Shown here piece after piece: positions 1 through 7,781 of a stretch of 48,414 bases of DNA. How positions within the stretch are numbered: position 1 is the first letter of the stretch; every line of letters begins with the position of its first letter. The stretch lies in the NCBI RefSeq assembly GCF_003851885.1, contig NZ_BHZE01000022.1, positions 1 through 48,414 of the forward strand. Reading direction: 5' to 3'. The notes under the pieces are model-generated. The model was not told the DNA's origin. It did not search any database and saw nothing but the letters and a program-made list of their open reading frames with translations. This stretch comes from Thermaurantimonas aggregans (GTDB lineage: Bacteria > Bacteroidota > Bacteroidia > Flavobacteriales > Schleiferiaceae). Made by a program: the position numbers and the translations under genes.

Positions 1-120
1 GTTGCTGTTTAAAGACTACTCGCCTCACTTAAAATGTCTATGATGGCTCTAATTTACTTCAATTAAGGGTTTTATCAAAATAAAAAAGAAGGCGTCCTTT
101 ACTTTTTGGACACCTTCTTT
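1..120. repeat. Left copy of a 120-bp terminal inverted repeat
   Basis: The first 120 bases are an exact reverse complement of 48291-48410. Identity stops abruptly inward of base 120, where the left side continues aatttttgcg and the right side tttttttgct. The inner end of the repeat holds a terminator-like hairpin. No protein is convincing in it: all three forward frames carry stops, although a short tail ending at a TAA at 64-66 could be the end of a transposase. Inverted copies at both ends fit a contig that breaks in a dispersed repeat such as an insertion sequence, but the rest of that element is outside the window. Confidence 0.9.
85..120. terminator. Terminator-like hairpin inside the left repeat
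   Basis: AAAGAAGGCGTCC at 85-97 pairs with GGACACCTTCTTT at 108-120 around a 10-base loop, with one G-T or C-A mismatch. A-rich flank precedes it and T-rich sequence follows, so it could stop transcription in both directions. The remnant on the minus strand ends at 140, just ahead of it. An identical hairpin lies at 48291-48326. Confidence 0.6.
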
Positions 121-139
121 AATTTTTGCGCTCTAAAGA

Positions 140-421
140 TTATTTCAATAAATCTATCGCCTTATCCAACTGATTGTCTTTACCTGTATTCACGAGCTGC
201 TGCACATTAAGCGGAAGAATCACCTCAGGTGTATAACCTTTACCTTCGAGTACTTCGTCGTTGATATAGCCGTAAATCTCCAAAGCTACCTGCACTAATC
301 ATCCGTTAGGCAAGAAAAACAGTACCCTTCAAAAACCTTTTTATAAGTCCAAAAGGGTTACATCGTCTCCCTTAAAAATTTAAACAGCGTTGAGCACGAA
401 ATCATTTACATCGATAAGTTC
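140..421 (-). pseudogene. Decayed gene remnant resembling the C-terminal part of an S41-type peptidase
   Basis: One minus-strand frame from 421 to the TAA at 140-142 reads as protein but is broken by a TAA and three TGA stops. The readable last part, from about 309, is LPNG-stop-LVQVALEIYGY, then an acidic GKGYTPEVILPLN segment and a lysine-rich tail. LPNG(W) followed by GKG-x-TPE is reminiscent of the end of C-terminal processing (S41) peptidases. The upstream part (ELIDVNDFVLNAV, FKGDDVTLL) looks like strands of a PDZ domain, which these peptidases often carry. TGA is used as a normal stop by other genes here, so recoding is unlikely. No full-length frame exists. The family assignment is tentative, but the decay is visible. 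Confidence 0.4.
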
Positions 422-517
422 ACTATTCCAATTGGAAATTCATATAAAGCTGAATTTTTTCAAGGCTTAAGCAAACTGAATGAATTTCTCTTTCGACTGA
501 CTGATCTAAAGAGCTTG

Positions 518-1567
518 TTATTTTTTCTTTTCAAAGGCTCGAGCTACATCTATTTCAGCCGGTACCTTTGAGCCTTTTTTTACAAAGTCAAGCAACCACT
601 CCGCCAGTTTTGGCGCCATAAGTACACCCCGACTGCCCAATCCATTGATGAAATACAGCTGTGGAAGCTGAGGGTGGGCCCCTATCAGCGGCCGTCGGTC
701 TTTGGTATTAGGCCTAATGCCGGCGTTGGTCTCTTCAACTTTGAAGGAAACATTTGCAATTTTCCGCAGTTCATCAAGCATCTCATTGGCCATCATGAGA
801 TTAGGATGTGGCGATAGGTGACGGAAGTCGTATGTAGCCCCGAGCTTCCATCGATTACCCTCGATAGGCAGTAAAAAATGGCTGAAGTGCAAGACAAAAT
901 CCCAGTTGTCGGGTAAACCGCTCAGCGTGAGCACATCGCCTCTGGTAGGGCGCATAAACGTACGCGGAAACCAGGGATTGCGCTGCCAGGCGTGAATGCC
1001 GTCGGCAAAAATGACTCCGTCGTAGCTGATACCAGCGTATTCCACGCCTGAATCGAGTATTTTAAGTCGGTCGTAATGAAATTCTTCGAAAAAAACCTTC
1101 TCCTGAAATTGCAACCTGCGGTGCACGGCCTCGATAAAGGCCCAAGTATTTACCCAGCCGGTGCGCTTCATTCGACCAGCACCGAAGGGGGCTTTTACGA
1201 AATTGGGAAGTTCAGCGATTTCTGGCTCCAGAATGGTATCCCAGAGGGGTTGTGTGGATTTTGCTTGCCAATCGTTTACCTCAGCTGCACTGTGAAAGAG
1301 TCGAAAGATGGGTTTCGGATGATAAAATGTAGCCCCCGTCAGCTTCTCAGCCCATGGATAAAATTGCTCCAGGGCCTCGAGCATTTCGCCGGCACGCCAT
1401 ACCAAGGTCATGCGCTTAAGCACCACCGGATTCCAAAGTCCCGAGGCTACCAGCGACGAATTGCTCAGCAGCGGCAGTGATATGTTGGTGATGTGAATTC
1501 CAGCCTTTTCGGCAAGCAGCGCAACTGCGCTTCCAGCTATGCCCTGACCAACCAGTAGCAGGTGCAT
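518..1567 (-). CDS. FAD-dependent oxidoreductase (DAO family)
   Basis: The 349-aa protein starts with a hydrophobic strand and a Rossmann dinucleotide motif (VGQGIAGSAVA, residues 7-17). It ends with a second FAD-contacting segment (YFINGLGSRGVLMAPKLAE, about 307-325), the arrangement of glycine oxidase/D-amino-acid oxidase-like flavoproteins. No signal peptide is seen, so it is probably cytoplasmic. It lacks the fused methyltransferase domain of MnmC, although the oxidoreductase half is similar in style. The substrate cannot be told from sequence. It lies 7 bp downstream of serS on the same strand and is probably cotranscribed with recA and serS. The ATG at 1565-1567 immediately precedes the Rossmann strand, which supports this start. 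Confidence 0.75.
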   Translation of the reverse strand: MHLLLVGQGIAGSAVALLAEKAGIHITNISLPLLSNSSLVASGLWNPVVLKRMTLVWRAGEMLEALEQFYPWAEKLTGATFYHPKPIFRLFHSAAEVNDWQAKSTQPLWDTILEPEIAELPNFVKAPFGAGRMKRTGWVNTWAFIEAVHRRLQFQEKVFFEEFHYDRLKILDSGVEYAGISYDGVIFADGIHAWQRNPWFPRTFMRPTRGDVLTLSGLPDNWDFVLHFSHFLLPIEGNRWKLGATYDFRHLSPHPNLMMANEMLDELRKIANVSFKVEETNAGIRPNTKDRRPLIGAHPQLPQLYFINGLGSRGVLMAPKLAEWLLDFVKKGSKVPAEIDVARAFEKKK

Positions 1568-1574
1568 AGCTCAA

Positions 1575-2846
1575 TTAATCGATGGCCGTAAAGCCCGTGT
1601 AGCTGTGCAACACCTCGGGCAAATGCACGCGCTGGCCGTCGAAGTTATTCTCCAGTAAAGCCGCTACTACCCGAGGCAGTGCGAGTGATGAGCCATTGAG
1701 CGTGTGACAAAGGCGGTTCCGGCCATCACCGTCTTTAAAGCGAAGCTGAAGTCTATTGGCCTGGAAGGATTCAAAATTCGAAACCGAACTCACCTCCAAC
1801 CAGCGCTTTTGCGCGGCCGACCACACTTCGAAGTCATATGTCATAGCGCTGGCAAAGCCCATATCACCTCCGCACAAGCGCAAGATTCTGTACGTAAGCC
1901 CAAGAGAGCGCAGCAATCCGGCCACGTGCTCCACCATCTCGTCGAGCAGCGCATACGAACGCTCCGGATGGCTGATAACCACGATTTCGACTTTGTCAAA
2001 CTGGTGCAATCTGTTCAGCCCACGCACATGGGCACCATACGAACCTGCCTCCCGACGGAAACAGGGTGTATAAGCCGTAAGCTTGTGGGGGAGCTCGCCC
2101 TCCATCAGTATGACATCTCTGTAGAAGTTAGTCACCGGTACCTCAGCCGTGGGGATAGCGTAGAGCTGATCCTTCTCGATGTAGTACATCTGGCCTTCTT
2201 TGTCGGGCAACTGACCGGTACCAAATCCCGAAGCCTCGTTTACAAAATGCGGTGGCTGAACCTCCTGATAACCCGCCCGGGTGTTGTAGTCGAGAAAATA
2301 GTTGATCAGCGCTCTTTGAAGGCGTGCACCCTTGCCCTTGTACACCGGAAATCCGCTGCCCGTCACTTTCACGCCAAGCTCAAAGTCGATGATGTCGAGT
2401 TTTTTAGCAATTTCCCAATGAGGAAGAGCATCGTCGGGTAAGGTGGCTGGATCGCCCCAGGTAGCTACAATCTCATTGTCGTCGGCTGATTTACCAGGCT
2501 TTACGAGCGCTGCAGGTGCATTGGGTATGGTAAGCAGGAGCTCACGAAGCTGCTCTTCGGTCTCACGAAGCTGATCTGTCAATTGTTTGATCGATTCCTT
2601 GAGGGCTGCGCTTTTTTGCATCAATATCTGTGCTTCATCTTTTCGACCTTCGCGCTGCAGCTGGCCCACTTGTTTTCCTATAGAATTGGCCTCGTTGCGG
2701 TTTTGATCGAGCTCAGTTTGAATAGCTCTACGTCGGGCATCAGCCTCTATTACTTGATTTATTAGAGCATCTGCATCCAGATTTCGTTTTTTAAGCGCCT
2801 CAATTATGCGCTCCTTGTGATCGCGTATGTCTTGCAGTACAAGCAT
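1575..2846 (-). CDS. serS: Seryl-tRNA synthetase
   Basis: This cytoplasmic class II aminoacyl-tRNA synthetase (EC 6.1.1.11) charges tRNA-Ser, and selenocysteine tRNA if present. The 423-aa length is normal. Residues 1-100 form the long antiparallel coiled-coil arm that binds the tRNA variable arm (highly charged, with EANSIGKQVGQL). The catalytic core follows: motif 2 is in the TPCFRREAGSYG segment (about 260-271) and motif 3 in the C-terminal NGSSLALPRVVAALLEN segment (about 385-401). It is 26 bp downstream of recA and 7 bp upstream of the FAD oxidoreductase, all on the minus strand. No irregularity was found. Confidence 0.97.
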   Translation of the reverse strand: MLVLQDIRDHKERIIEALKKRNLDADALINQVIEADARRRAIQTELDQNRNEANSIGKQVGQLQREGRKDEAQILMQKSAALKESIKQLTDQLRETEEQLRELLLTIPNAPAALVKPGKSADDNEIVATWGDPATLPDDALPHWEIAKKLDIIDFELGVKVTGSGFPVYKGKGARLQRALINYFLDYNTRAGYQEVQPPHFVNEASGFGTGQLPDKEGQMYYIEKDQLYAIPTAEVPVTNFYRDVILMEGELPHKLTAYTPCFRREAGSYGAHVRGLNRLHQFDKVEIVVISHPERSYALLDEMVEHVAGLLRSLGLTYRILRLCGGDMGFASAMTYDFEVWSAAQKRWLEVSSVSNFESFQANRLQLRFKDGDGRNRLCHTLNGSSLALPRVVAALLENNFDGQRVHLPEVLHSYTGFTAID

Positions 2847-2872
2847 GAAAAGAGGATTTTTTTCGATTACCG

Positions 2873-3889
2873 TTATTCAGCTTTGCCTTCCTGTATTTCT
2901 TTGAGTTTCTGGCGTACTTTGGTTTCCAGTTCATCACACAGCTCAGGATTGTCCAAGAGCAATTGTTTTACAGCATCACGACCTTGGGCCAATCGCGTAT
3001 CGCCGTAAGAGTACCAGCTCGCACTCTTTTTGATGATGCCGAATTCAGTCCCTAAATCGATGATTTCGCCTACCTTCGAAATACCCTCGCCGTACATTAT
3101 GTCAAATTCAGCAAAGCGGAAAGGTGGAGCTACCTTGTTTTTCACCACTTTTACTTTCACTCGGTTACCGGTGATGTTCTCTCCGTCTTTGATTTGTGTA
3201 CTACGGCGTATGTCAATACGCACCGAAGCGTAAAACTTCAGTGCATTTCCTCCAGTGGTCGTTTCGGGATTGCCAAACATTACGCCGATTTTCTCCCGAA
3301 GCTGATTGATGAAGATGCAGCAGCAGTTCGTCTTGCTGATGGTAGCTGTGAGCTTGCGCAGGGCTTGCGACATCAGGCGCGCTTGCAACCCCACTTTCGA
3401 ATCGCCCATTTCGCCCTCGATTTCGCTCTTAGGTGTAAGGGCTGCTACAGAGTCGATCACAATCAGATCAATAGCACCTGATCGGATGAGGTTATCTGCT
3501 ATTTCCAATGCCTGCTCTCCATTGTCAGGTTGAGATATGATCAGGTCATCAGTATTTACACCCAACTTTTCCGCATAAAATCGGTCAAAAGCGTGCTCAG
3601 CATCGATAAAGGCCGCAATGCCGCCCTGCTTTTGTACCTCGGCTATGGCGTGCAACGTCAGTGTGGTCTTACCCGAAGATTCGGGACCGAAAATCTCGAT
3701 GATTCTACCTTTCGGGTATCCACCTACACCCAGAGCCACATCCAGTCCGATCGAGCCTGTTGAGATTACCTCCATCTGTTCTACTGGAGCATCGCCCATG
3801 CGCATCACGGCTCCCTTTCCATAGGTCTTGTCCATCTTCTCAAGCGTCAGCTTCAGGGCTTTGAGTTTGGCCTCTTTATCGATACTCAT
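2873..3889 (-). CDS. recA: Recombinase RecA
   Basis: This DNA-dependent ATPase forms filaments on single-stranded DNA for homologous recombination and SOS induction. The 338-aa protein has the Walker A motif GPESSGKT at residues 68-75, the Walker B strand [10 protein letters not shown], the catalytic DAEHAFD segment and the L1/L2 DNA-binding loops ([21 protein letters not shown] and [20 protein letters not shown] regions). The C-terminus is the usual acidic/basic tail. It is the first gene of a probable recA-serS-oxidoreductase unit. No clear TAnnTTTG box or SOS operator is seen in the AT-rich region upstream. Confidence 0.98.
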   Translation of the reverse strand: MSIDKEAKLKALKLTLEKMDKTYGKGAVMRMGDAPVEQMEVISTGSIGLDVALGVGGYPKGRIIEIFGPESSGKTTLTLHAIAEVQKQGGIAAFIDAEHAFDRFYAEKLGVNTDDLIISQPDNGEQALEIADNLIRSGAIDLIVIDSVAALTPKSEIEGEMGDSKVGLQARLMSQALRKLTATISKTNCCCIFINQLREKIGVMFGNPETTTGGNALKFYASVRIDIRRSTQIKDGENITGNRVKVKVVKNKVAPPFRFAEFDIMYGEGISKVGEIIDLGTEFGIIKKSASWYSYGDTRLAQGRDAVKQLLLDNPELCDELETKVRQKLKEIQEGKAE

Positions 3890-4421
3890 ACTTCTATATA
3901 TTTGAAATAGTGATACTTACTTTTAAACAGAAAGAAAAATTTCAGCCGTTGAAAATAGGCTATTTGCCATTAGGATACCAAGTGTGCAGGTCCAATTTAC
4001 TGACATGGATTTCGATAACCTACTTTGATGGTTTTGAAAACACTAGTTAAATTAGTTGTAGAAATAAAAACCGCTGACAAGCCTAAAATGTATTTTCCTT
4101 AATTTTCAAATACTGGAAGGGGAATCATCGCATTCTTAAAACTCTATTTTTTTTAGCTTCAAGAATCATTTGGTGAACGACCTCTTCTTGAAGGCGATTT
4201 GGGTTAAATAAGAGTCTCTAATAAATAATCATGAAGCTATTTAAAATCAGCCCCGTAAGCAAGAAAAGCGAATACAAGCCACAGCGGCTAGACCTTGAGT
4301 GATGTGGGCCTGGATGGCCGGTCCAGACGAAATCAGCTGTTGCTGTTTCGCCTGGAACAACCCTACCCGGACACTTGAGCAAAGTGAAGGAAAAGAGGGG
4401 CCCACCCAATAGATAAAACGA
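3890..4421. other. Intergenic region between recA and the maltose phosphorylase operon
   Basis: This 532-bp region lies between divergent recA (reading left from 3889) and the end of the sugar operon (4422). Bases 3890-4150 are AT-rich leader sequence for recA with no recognisable gene. A perfect 9-bp inverted repeat, CTTCAAGAA at 4157-4165 and TTCTTGAAG at 4185-4193, has a 19-base loop; its T-run is on the wrong side for a terminator. A short minus-strand open stretch across it (NPNRLQEEVVHQM...) could be the tail of a lost gene, but it is too short to call. From 4215 to 4407 it holds a degenerate copy of the 3' element listed separately. Confidence 0.6.
4215..4407 (-). repeat. Degenerate copy of a GC-rich structured 3' element (copy 1)
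   Basis: Read on the minus strand from 4407, the sequence GGGTGGGCCCCTC...TTCCTTCACTTTGCTCA...CGGGTAGGG aligns with the opening of copy 3 (GGGCGTGCCCCTC...TTCCTTCGCTTCGCTCA...CGGGTCGGG). Downstream it has a CTGGA-CCGGCCA-TCCAG hairpin where the other copies have a GTCTGCCC hairpin, then GCTTGTATTCGC where they have GCTCATATCCGC. It begins 15 bp after the maltose phosphorylase stop codon and reads in the same direction as that gene. The open frame across it has no codon signature and is not treated as a gene. Confidence 0.5.
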
Positions 4422-6704
4422 TCAGACAGTTATCTCTTGGCCCTTGAGAATGAGTGTGATAGGCTCGCCAGTATGGCGCACAATGTGTGTACCTTCGGGG
4501 GTGGTATTGACTTCGAGAATGCGACCGTCGAAGATGATCTTGAAGCTCAGGCGCTTCCAATGACGAGGCAGCACTGGGTCGAAATACAGGCGTTGCTGGC
4601 GCACGCGCATGCCTCCGAAGCCTTCGACTACGCTCATCCAAGTGCCTGCCATAGAGGTAATGTGAAGGCCTTCGTGCACTTCTTTGTTGTAGTCGTCGAG
4701 ATCGAGGCGAGAAGTGCGGAGGTAAAGCTCGTAGGCCTTGTCGATCTTGTGTAGCTTGGCAGCGAGCACTACGTGTACACATGGGCTGAGCGACGACTCG
4801 TGTACGGTGCGTGGCTCGTAAAAGTCGAAGTGGCGCTGGTGCTGCTCATGGGTAAAGTCGTCTTCAAAAAAGTAGAAGGTCTGTAGGGTATCTGCCTGTT
4901 TGATGAAGCAGGATCGCAGGATGCGGTCCCACGACCAATGCTGATTGATAGGGCGCTCGCTCATAGGCAGCTCTGATGCTAAGCGCTGCTCCTTGTCGAG
5001 GTAACCTTCCTGCTGAAGGAAGATTTGGTACTTCTCAGAATATGGGAAGTAAATATTTTGAATGATTTGTTGCCAAAAGGCAGGTTCCTTATCGGAGTCG
5101 AAATTGGTCTTTTGGAGTACTAGCTGAAGCTGGTCAGGAAAATGGGTGCGGAGCAGGTCAATGGTATTCAGGGTGTACTGCATGCACCAGCGGGCGATGT
5201 ACGAGGTGTAAAAGTTGTTGTTGATGTTGTTTTCGTACTCATTCGGGCCTGTGACACCGAGCATTACATACTGTTGCTTGTCTTCGCTCCAGTTGAATCG
5301 CTGTGCCCAGAAGCGTGATATAGCGATCATGACTTCTAGGCCGTAGTCGGCCAAATACCGAATGTCACCAGTGTACTCTACGTAGCGCTTGATGGCTATG
5401 ACCATTGCACCGTTGCGGTGGATTTCTTCAAAGGTGATTTCCCATTCGTTGTGACACTCTTCTCCGTTGATGGTGACCATAGGATAGAGGGCTGCTCCAC
5501 CGGTAAAGCCGAGTTTTTGGGCATTTTCGATGGCTTTGGGGAGGTGGCGATAGCGGTAGAGCAGGAGGTTGCGCGCTACGTCGGGCTTACGGGTACTGAG
5601 GTAGAAGGGGAAACAGTATGCTTCAGTATCCCAATAGGTGACACCACCATACTTCTCACCGGTAAAGCCTTTTGGGCCAATGTTGAGGCGGGGATCTTCA
5701 CCGGTATAGGTCTGGTTGAGCTGGAAGATGTTGAATCGTATGCCTTGTTGGGCCTCAGGATCGCCCTCAATAATGATGTCGGAAGTTTCCCAGATGCGTG
5801 CCCAGGCCTCGGCTTGCTCGTGCAGCAAGGTATCAAAGCCGGTACGCATAGCTTCTGAGGCTTTTTGATCGGCCTCTTCGGCTACTTTATCTTTAGGGTA
5901 GTTGAGCGATGAAGTGATGGCTGCATACTTGTAGAGGGTGTAAGTAGTGCCTTCATCGGTTTTGATTTCAAATCGGTTGGCTACATATTTTTCACGACGG
6001 ATGTTTTCGGGATAGAGGGTGATGTGACGCCCGTTGGCTTCAAGTTCATAACGCATGGCCGCAGCCACATGAAAATTGGTCTTTTTGGTAGAAGCCACGT
6101 TGATAGCTTTTTGAGAAGCGACCGAGGTAAAAACTTCGTCCCAGAATTTTTCGCCGTAATTGGAGTCTTCGTTATGAACGTCGAAATCGAGGTATGGCGT
6201 GTATGTAATGACTGGCGAAAAGCCTTTCGGGGTGATAGAATAGCGAATGGCGCCAATTTCGTCGCGTTTTATGGAGAGGAAACGGATGGCTTCCACTTCA
6301 ATGCGCTGCATATCGCTGAAGTGCGCTGTAAACCGACGCAGCAGGTAGCCCTCTTTCATATTGAGTTCCCGGTAGAAGTCGGTGACTTTTACCCTGGCTA
6401 GATCGAGGGGCTGACCATCTATGAGGATATCGATTCCAATCCAATTAACGGAGTTAATTACTTTGGCAAAGTATTCAGGGTAGCCGTTTTTCCACCAGCC
6501 CACGCGCGTCTTGTCGGGGTAATAGACCCCGGCGATGTAGCTGCCCTGCATAGAGCGTCCTGAGTACTGCTCCTCGAAGTTAGCGCGTTGGCCCATACGG
6601 CCATTTCCAAGGGCAAAAAGGCTTTCGGAACAGGGATGCAAGGCGGGGTCGAATCCGCGTTCGATGATCTTCCATTCATCGGTGATGAGATATTTTCTGT
6701 GCAT
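4422..6704 (-). CDS. mapA: Glycoside hydrolase family 65 maltose phosphorylase
   Basis: The predicted reaction is maltose + phosphate to beta-glucose-1-phosphate + glucose (EC 2.4.1.8) in the cytoplasm. The 760-aa length is typical of GH65 phosphorylases: an N-terminal beta-sandwich to about residue 270, then an (alpha/alpha)6 barrel, then a short C-terminal beta-domain. Signature segments are QQGIRFNIFQLNQTYTGED (319-337) and NIGPKGFTGEKYGGVTYWDT (341-360); the catalytic acid is Glu489 in TGPNEY. NIGPKGFTGEKYGG is the form found in maltose phosphorylases, whereas trehalose and kojibiose enzymes usually have a different residue pattern there, so maltose is the best guess, not proof. It is the last gene of a four-gene operon, 16 bp after beta-phosphoglucomutase, which uses its product. 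Confidence 0.9.
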   Translation of the reverse strand: MHRKYLITDEWKIIERGFDPALHPCSESLFALGNGRMGQRANFEEQYSGRSMQGSYIAGVYYPDKTRVGWWKNGYPEYFAKVINSVNWIGIDILIDGQPLDLARVKVTDFYRELNMKEGYLLRRFTAHFSDMQRIEVEAIRFLSIKRDEIGAIRYSITPKGFSPVITYTPYLDFDVHNEDSNYGEKFWDEVFTSVASQKAINVASTKKTNFHVAAAMRYELEANGRHITLYPENIRREKYVANRFEIKTDEGTTYTLYKYAAITSSLNYPKDKVAEEADQKASEAMRTGFDTLLHEQAEAWARIWETSDIIIEGDPEAQQGIRFNIFQLNQTYTGEDPRLNIGPKGFTGEKYGGVTYWDTEAYCFPFYLSTRKPDVARNLLLYRYRHLPKAIENAQKLGFTGGAALYPMVTINGEECHNEWEITFEEIHRNGAMVIAIKRYVEYTGDIRYLADYGLEVMIAISRFWAQRFNWSEDKQQYVMLGVTGPNEYENNINNNFYTSYIARWCMQYTLNTIDLLRTHFPDQLQLVLQKTNFDSDKEPAFWQQIIQNIYFPYSEKYQIFLQQEGYLDKEQRLASELPMSERPINQHWSWDRILRSCFIKQADTLQTFYFFEDDFTHEQHQRHFDFYEPRTVHESSLSPCVHVVLAAKLHKIDKAYELYLRTSRLDLDDYNKEVHEGLHITSMAGTWMSVVEGFGGMRVRQQRLYFDPVLPRHWKRLSFKIIFDGRILEVNTTPEGTHIVRHTGEPITLILKGQEITV

Positions 6705-6720
6705 AGTATGCGTGAGTTTT

Positions 6721-7392
6721 TTAAAAAGTGTGTTTTAAAACTTCGGTGATAACAATAGACGGAGTGAGAAACTCAAGTGAGCCCGCGTGAAAGTCAGCCA
6801 CATCCGGTGGCAGCATGTAGCCAATGCCTACAGTGTGCATACCGCCATTTTTGGCAGCTTGTATGCCCGCCAGCGAATCTTCGAATACGATGCACTCTTC
6901 GGGTTTTGCGTTGAGCGCTTCGGCCCCGAGCAAAAAGACCTGAGGATCGGGCTTTGACTTGGGGGCTTTATTTCCGTCGATGAGGGCATCGAAGAGGTGA
7001 AGCACGCCGAGCTTTTCGACGATGGGTATGGCATTTTTGCTGGCTGAGCCTAGGGCTGATTTGATGCCGGCATCGCGGGTAGCGAGTAAAAATTCGCGGG
7101 CCCCTGGCAGCAAGTCGTTAGGCGATATGTCTTGAATGTATTCGAGATACCATAGGTTTTTCTGTTCAGCCAGGCGCTTTTTTTCCTCGTCGGGCAGAGT
7201 AATTCCACCCCAATGAAGGATTTTTTCCAAGCTTTCCATGCGGCCTACGCCTTTCAGCTGTTCGTTTTCCTCTTCGCTGAAGTCGAAGCCGAGCTCGTTG
7301 GCAAGGCGCCTCCATGCTTTGTAGTGGTATTTGGCCGTGTCGGTGATTACGCCGTCGAGGTCGAAGATGAAGGCCTTAATTTCATGTGTCAT
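6721..7392 (-). CDS. pgmB: Beta-phosphoglucomutase (HAD superfamily)
   Basis: The enzyme converts beta-glucose-1-phosphate to glucose-6-phosphate (EC 5.4.2.6) in the cytoplasm, the step directly after an inverting GH65 phosphorylase. The 223-aa protein has the HAD catalytic pair Asp11 and Asp13 (FDLDGVITDT), where Asp11 is the nucleophile and Asp13 the general acid/base. It also has an alpha-helical cap (SEEENEQLKGVGRMESLEKIL), motif II in ALGSASKNA, a Lys in KSKPDPQVF, and the metal-binding acidic pair in VFEDSLAGIQAA. Cap and core match the beta-PGM subfamily. It overlaps the upstream methylglyoxal-synthase-like gene by 4 bp (ATGA), so the two are translationally coupled, and is 16 bp from mapA. 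Confidence 0.93.
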   Translation of the reverse strand: MTHEIKAFIFDLDGVITDTAKYHYKAWRRLANELGFDFSEEENEQLKGVGRMESLEKILHWGGITLPDEEKKRLAEQKNLWYLEYIQDISPNDLLPGAREFLLATRDAGIKSALGSASKNAIPIVEKLGVLHLFDALIDGNKAPKSKPDPQVFLLGAEALNAKPEECIVFEDSLAGIQAAKNGGMHTVGIGYMLPPDVADFHAGSLEFLTPSIVITEVLKHTF

Positions 7393-7781
7393 GCGCGACG
7401 GGCAGTTTCTTTTTTGATCAAGCCAAGAATGATGAGCTCAGCAGCCTGCGTATTGGTGGCGATAGGTACATTGTGGTAGTCGCAGGCATCGAGCAGGTTC
7501 TGAATGTCTTGGTGGTAGGATTGTTTAATGGACGGATCGCGAAGAAAGATGACAAAAGAAATTTCACCCTTCTCAATCATTCGGGTGATTTCAATGTAGC
7601 CACCGCTTTCACCCTTGTTTACGTGAAGGATATCGAGGCCCGGCTGGCTGGCTTCAAGAGCATCGGCAGTGCGGCCGGTGGCTACCAGCGACTTCCCCCA
7701 GAGCCAGTCTTTGCGCTCTTTTAAAAATTCAATAAGTACAGGCTTGAGCTTGTCATGCGCTATTACAGCAATTTTTTTCAT
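7389..7781 (-). CDS. Methylglyoxal synthase-like protein with a divergent active site
   Basis: The 130-aa protein aligns over its length with methylglyoxal synthase, which converts dihydroxyacetone phosphate to methylglyoxal. IAVIAHD (His9, Asp10), ATGRTADAL, the GG of a GESGGY loop, FLRDP (Asp82) and VPIATNTQAAELII match. The catalytic base of the E. coli enzyme (Asp71 in GGDQQ) is replaced by Tyr62, and the position of His98 holds Tyr89 with a histidine one residue later (His90). T47 of the TGTTG loop becomes Arg37. The fold assignment is strong. Catalysis as a methylglyoxal synthase is doubtful; a sugar-phosphate sensor or a different lyase is possible. It sits between a sugar kinase and pgmB, overlapping each by 4 bp. 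Confidence 0.8.
   Translation of the reverse strand: MKKIAVIAHDKLKPVLIEFLKERKDWLWGKSLVATGRTADALEASQPGLDILHVNKGESGGYIEITRMIEKGEISFVIFLRDPSIKQSYHQDIQNLLDACDYHNVPIATNTQAAELIILGLIKKETARRA

Noticed and set aside
140-421. Recoding of TGA as tryptophan or selenocysteine in the peptidase-like remnant
   Set aside because: Other genes in the window (for example those ending at 26823 and 29055) use TGA as a normal stop, and a TAA also interrupts the frame, so decay is the simpler explanation.
1704-2441. A 245-codon plus-strand frame antisense to serS
   Set aside because: It is a shadow of the strongly supported serS frame on the other strand, with no family signature.
4218-4409. A 63-codon minus-strand frame after maltose phosphorylase
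   Set aside because: It overlaps the degenerate 3' element and has no recognisable protein features.
7389-7781. Idea that the free-standing methylglyoxal-synthase-like protein replaces the missing C-terminal domain of CarB
   Set aside because: It sits in a sugar operon 6 kb away, with different partners, and keeps much of the MgsA pattern. No linkage to carB is visible.
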